Source of the DNA: Nemertoderma westbladi
Lineage: Eukaryota > Xenacoelomorpha > Nemertodermatida > Nemertodermatidae
NCBI GenBank assembly: GCA_032718475.1
Contig: JAUCBJ010002206.1
Coordinates: 1 to 58,900, forward strand
DNA length: 58,900 bases
Direction: 5' to 3'
The notes under the pieces were generated by a model, which was not told the DNA's origin, did not search any database, and saw only the letters and a program-made list of their open reading frames with translations. The stretch's first letter is position 1; each line of letters begins with the position of its first letter. A program made the translations under genes and the position numbers. Of the stretch, positions 57,001 through 58,900 are shown one piece after another.

Positions 57001-57869
57001 CTTGGCTCTAATCAATTGTTCCTCCGCCAGGTTGAACGAATCTGTAATATAAATTAAACTCATGGTACCGTTATCTAAAGTAAAGCATAGTACTGTAGTA
57101 GGTCGTCAACCCGGTCCCACTTGGTGTAGTGGTAAAACTGGTAACAGTTAAATACCTTGGTGTAGTGGTTGCATTTGCATTGAATTCACATCTCTCTGTA
57201 GGTCGCGGGTTCAATCCCCCCCCCCCCCCCCCCCCCCACATGCCACATGGGCAAGGGCAGTTTTCGTTTCGGCACGAATGCTTTAAAGGGGACTAGCCAG
57301 GGCGCATCTGAGCCTTTCATCCTTAATTGGTAGCTAAATGGGTACAGGTACTGCAGTTTCCTCTGGGGAGTAAAGTTCTGGGGGGACCGCACTGGAAATA
57401 AGTCGTCAGACTTTGTGTGTAAACCCGCCCCCGGCCTAACGGCCGAAGAAAATTTACTTCACTTTACTTTAGGGCTACCGGCGCCGGCAGACCGGTACTT
57501 TTTACAGTGTTTTACTAAAAATATCTGCCGGTAGGTAAAGGTCTGCCAGGCTACCCTACCTGTCACCTGTACAGGCAGACATGTACCGGTAATTATTCAG
57601 TAGAGCTAGACAGCTAGAGGCTTACCTTTTTGATCGATAATAAAAACATCGTAATGTTCCCAGTCCAGCATATCAGATGGTTCCAACATTGATTGTTTCC
57701 TAAGTTTTTTAAACTTTTCATTAGATAATCTCTGGATGTTTGAAGGGTAAGGGCAGTAAGTTACCCGTACCGTTTCGCCATTTCCATCCACCTCATTATC
57801 AGTCGACAACCAACGGGTCGGGACTGTTAATAGACTATTATCGACAATAAACTTCACCACGGAGAACAT
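51910..57869 (-). CDS. Six-exon tyrosine-recombinase-fold gene (spliced model, ~1,022 residues)
   Basis: Join of 57869-57626, 57041-56954, 56184-56087, 55727-55587, 55373-54996, 54029-51910 on the minus strand. Every junction keeps frame (phases 1, 2, 1, 1, 1) with no internal stop. Order: N-terminal domain (MFSVVKFIVDNSLLTVPTRW ... DWEHYDVFIIDQ ... LAEEQLIRAKDC) resembling the region found before DUF4806/BEN-type domains; acidic linker; nine DAATTQ-type repeats; two Cys/His fingers; tyrosine-recombinase fold; 17 NA(T/I)GPDS repeats; hydrophobic tail that may be readthrough of a missed splice. Either a domesticated recombinase or a multi-exon transposon. An alternative is a single-exon gene from ATG 53991 with separate upstream exons. 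The exon 5 donor (GTTGGT) and exon 4 donor (GTACCG) are weak. Confidence 0.6.
52152..52495 (-). repeat. 21-bp coding minisatellite, ~17 units
   Basis: Plus-strand unit GCATTGGAATCTGGTCCTGT + A; Thr/Ile alternates by a single G/A change. Reads NA(T/I)GPDS in the recombinase frame without any frameshift. Confidence 0.97.
54040..54990. other. Intron 5 region with Helitron-like or dispersed-repeat sequence
   Basis: CGAGCCACGAAGTGAGCGAA at ~54149, TAACTTTGTAATTCCTTGAT at ~54238 and GATGAAACTTTCACAGATTG at ~54426 have the look of invertebrate Helitron/MITE interiors. The dispersed motif CTCGTGCTGCGCGAAAGCCC lies at ~54751. TACCGGTA boxes at ~54354-54376. No coding. Confidence 0.3.
54996..55373 (-). 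CDS. Exon 5: acidic repeat exon
   Basis: Acceptor TTAACGCAG, phase 1. Reads DPSVNASASWHDVPQPTTLP, then QQMANNDTCYQGVGDIFQEL and nine DAATTQ units (EEFDAATTQ) from a 27-bp minisatellite. The donor used in the model is G|GTTGGT at 54995, phase 1, which fits exon 6 exactly. If not spliced, the frame stops at 54976 after QQNGWYHIC. Confidence 0.5.
55008..55240 (-). repeat. 27-bp coding minisatellite, ~8.5 units
   Basis: Plus-strand unit GTCGTGGCCGCATCAAACTC + CTCCTGT, virtually identical between copies. In frame with exon 5. Uniformity points to very recent expansion. Confidence 0.97.
55587..55727 (-). CDS. Exon 4: duplicated acidic motif
   Basis: Acceptor TTATTACAG. Encodes two tandem copies of PPDLEE(P/L)ESLLDE(V/D)DGSSE from a 60-bp duplication, ending SSEKHG. 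Phase 1 in and out. The donor GTACCG overlaps a TACCGGTA box and is weak. Confidence 0.5.
56087..56184 (-). CDS. Exon 3
   Basis: Acceptor TATTTGCAG and donor GTGAGT, both good. 98 bp, phase 2 in, phase 1 out. Peptide GSFVYSSGRIDTPVNTIHN and TLIELGLDLD. No known motif. Confidence 0.55.
56954..57041 (-). CDS. Exon 2
   Basis: Acceptor TATTACAG and donor GTAAGA, both good. 88 bp, phase 1 in, phase 2 out. Completes the N-terminal domain: SFNLAEEQLIRAKDCFTPS, corresponding to the A...L.+A helix that ends this domain in relatives, then a basic KKRAVVP. Confidence 0.6.
57120..57475 (+). mobile_element. tRNA-derived SINE-like element
   Basis: A-box-like GGTGTAGTGG occurs twice (57123 and 57161) and a B box GGGTTCAATCC at 57207-57217, spaced as in a tRNA promoter from the second A box. 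A non-tRNA body and a TTTACTTCACTTTACTTTA end at ~57450-57470 follow. A C22 run (57216-57237) abuts the B box. It sits in intron 1 in antisense orientation to the gene. Confidence 0.55.
57626..57869 (-). CDS. Exon 1: start of the recombinase-fold gene
   Basis: First ATG at 57869 (MFSVVKFIVDNSLLTVPTRW); the frame is open a few codons further without an ATG. Donor GTAAGC at 57625. The pattern F.VV.F.D...L.VVP..WL, (Y)CPYPSN, ..W..YDV matches the N-terminal domain common in uncharacterised invertebrate proteins with DUF4806 or BEN domains, which supports the ATG choice. Confidence 0.65.
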
Positions 57870-57884
57870 TATGCCAAGCGCCAA

Positions 57885-58900
57885 GGTTAATTATGTAGGC
57901 CTAAAGGAAATGCATTTAGGAAATGCGCAAATGTGAAGTTAAGGGCTAAATGCTGAAATGCTTTACAGCTTTAGGCTGTTAGGCCTACGACTTTCATTCA
58001 GACTACCGGTAAGAGAGAACAAGTTTGCAGCACTGCATTTACTGTACTACCATGGCCATGGTACTACTGCATTAACGCGGATGAATATTACAACAATACA
58101 ACAGAAATCTAATATTCCATTAAGACAATGATGAACTTCAATTATATTGCTTTGAAAACACCTGTTTTCAAGATAAAGATTTAATATGATAACTTTCATA
58201 CCAGTAGCCAAACGTAACATATTTAGAATGACAAAATTATTCTCTTCAAAATATCCTATTTCAAAATCAAAAACAATTTAACCCAGCAAAATATGTCTTA
58301 GGGCGTACTACATTATTAACGAAATTGTGATAAGGGGGGGGGGGGGGGGGGGGGGGGTGGTGGTGGTGCTGCCGGGTAGTGGCCTACGTAGTATTCTTCA
58401 CATGGGGAAAACTGCGAAGTGAAATATAACAGCAGAAAGTTTGGTGTACTTTACATGACGTTAGTTATTGAATTGGGAAACTACTTGTTTGGGGTATGAA
58501 TTCGGATATGATTACAAATGAAAAAATAATGTTACAAACGTTTAAATAGACTAACGCGAAATGATATATCTCAAATCTATATAAAGTGTCCATATAGGGT
58601 AACTTTATATCAACACTAAATGGCCAGTATTATACAGTATGTAGTTCCAGGCACACAGGCATACCGAGATATCAAACTTTATTTGATATGGCCATAGTGG
58701 CAAATTTCGACGGAATTGGGTAAGTCTCAAAGGTCACAGTTTCCATACAGTGAAAACACATAAATCAGGGAAATAAGTATTCTTATAGCTGGAAAAATGT
58801 CCCTTTTGGTATAGAGTAAAAAGCGATGAGATGACGCTTTTAATTATTCATCATTGATCATTCATTATTCGTCATCACGTTATTCTAACCAAAATAATAA
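57885..58900. other. Upstream flank, no gene seen
   Basis: Presumed promoter side of the six-exon gene. No clear TATA at a fixed distance. G24 at 58334-58357 followed by a TGG repeat. AT-rich remainder without open frames of note. Confidence 0.4.

Overview
This is a window of AT-rich nuclear DNA from an animal, probably a marine invertebrate. I cannot name the species. The grounds are GT-AG introns, many animal-type transposable elements (RTE-like, CR1-group and L2 LINEs, Penelope-like, BEL/Pao-like, piggyBac, tyrosine-recombinase/SGNH elements), tRNA-SINE-like DNA and abundant minisatellites. No bacterial operon, rRNA or CRISPR array was seen. Most coding-looking sequence is transposon-derived and broken.

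Layout. 1-3.2 kb: an RTE-like LINE with a (TAG)n tail. It carries an antisense copy of its own 3' end and has landed in an SGNH-hydrolase-like ORF. 4.2-7.8 kb: a graveyard of minus-strand fragments (LINE linker, two Penelope GIY-YIG ends, a tyrosine-recombinase-like end). 8.1-9.1 kb: a two-exon unknown gene. 10.9-15.5 kb: a second RTE-like copy, a Gag-like fragment, a 57-bp minisatellite and a broken piggyBac. 16.7-18 kb: GC-richer exon-like ORFs. 18.2-23 kb: BEL/Pao-like protease and integrase pieces separated by a foldback element and an 814-bp higher-order repeat, then another piggyBac fragment. 23.06-23.49 kb: a 316-bp insert carrying a hammerhead-ribozyme motif between 57-bp direct repeats. 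25.5-31.1 kb: a recombinase C-terminal exon and an unknown membrane-protein-like gene on the minus strand, cut by a CR1-group LINE and by a piggyBac with intact termini. 33.9-39 kb: an L2-type LINE whose long frame runs into a 45-bp coding minisatellite. 40.6-41.9 kb: C-rich DNA, duplicated histone-like stem-loops and a second SGNH ORF. 41.7-50.3 kb: a near-identical tandem array with a period of exactly 2375 bp. 50.3-51.7 kb: CCGGCACC-rich DNA and a 44-bp minisatellite.

51.9-57.9 kb, minus strand: the most gene-like object. Six exons join in phase with no stop to encode about 1,022 residues: an N-terminal domain of the kind found in front of DUF4806/BEN-type proteins, an acidic linker with a coding 27-bp repeat, two zinc-finger-like motifs, a tyrosine-recombinase fold with its R, K, R, H and Y positions recognisable, and a coding 21-bp repeat. 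It is either an intact host-domesticated recombinase or a multi-exon transposon of an unusual architecture. A tRNA-derived SINE-like sequence sits in its first intron.

All assignments come from reading motifs by eye. No alignment, splice-site scoring or database search was run.
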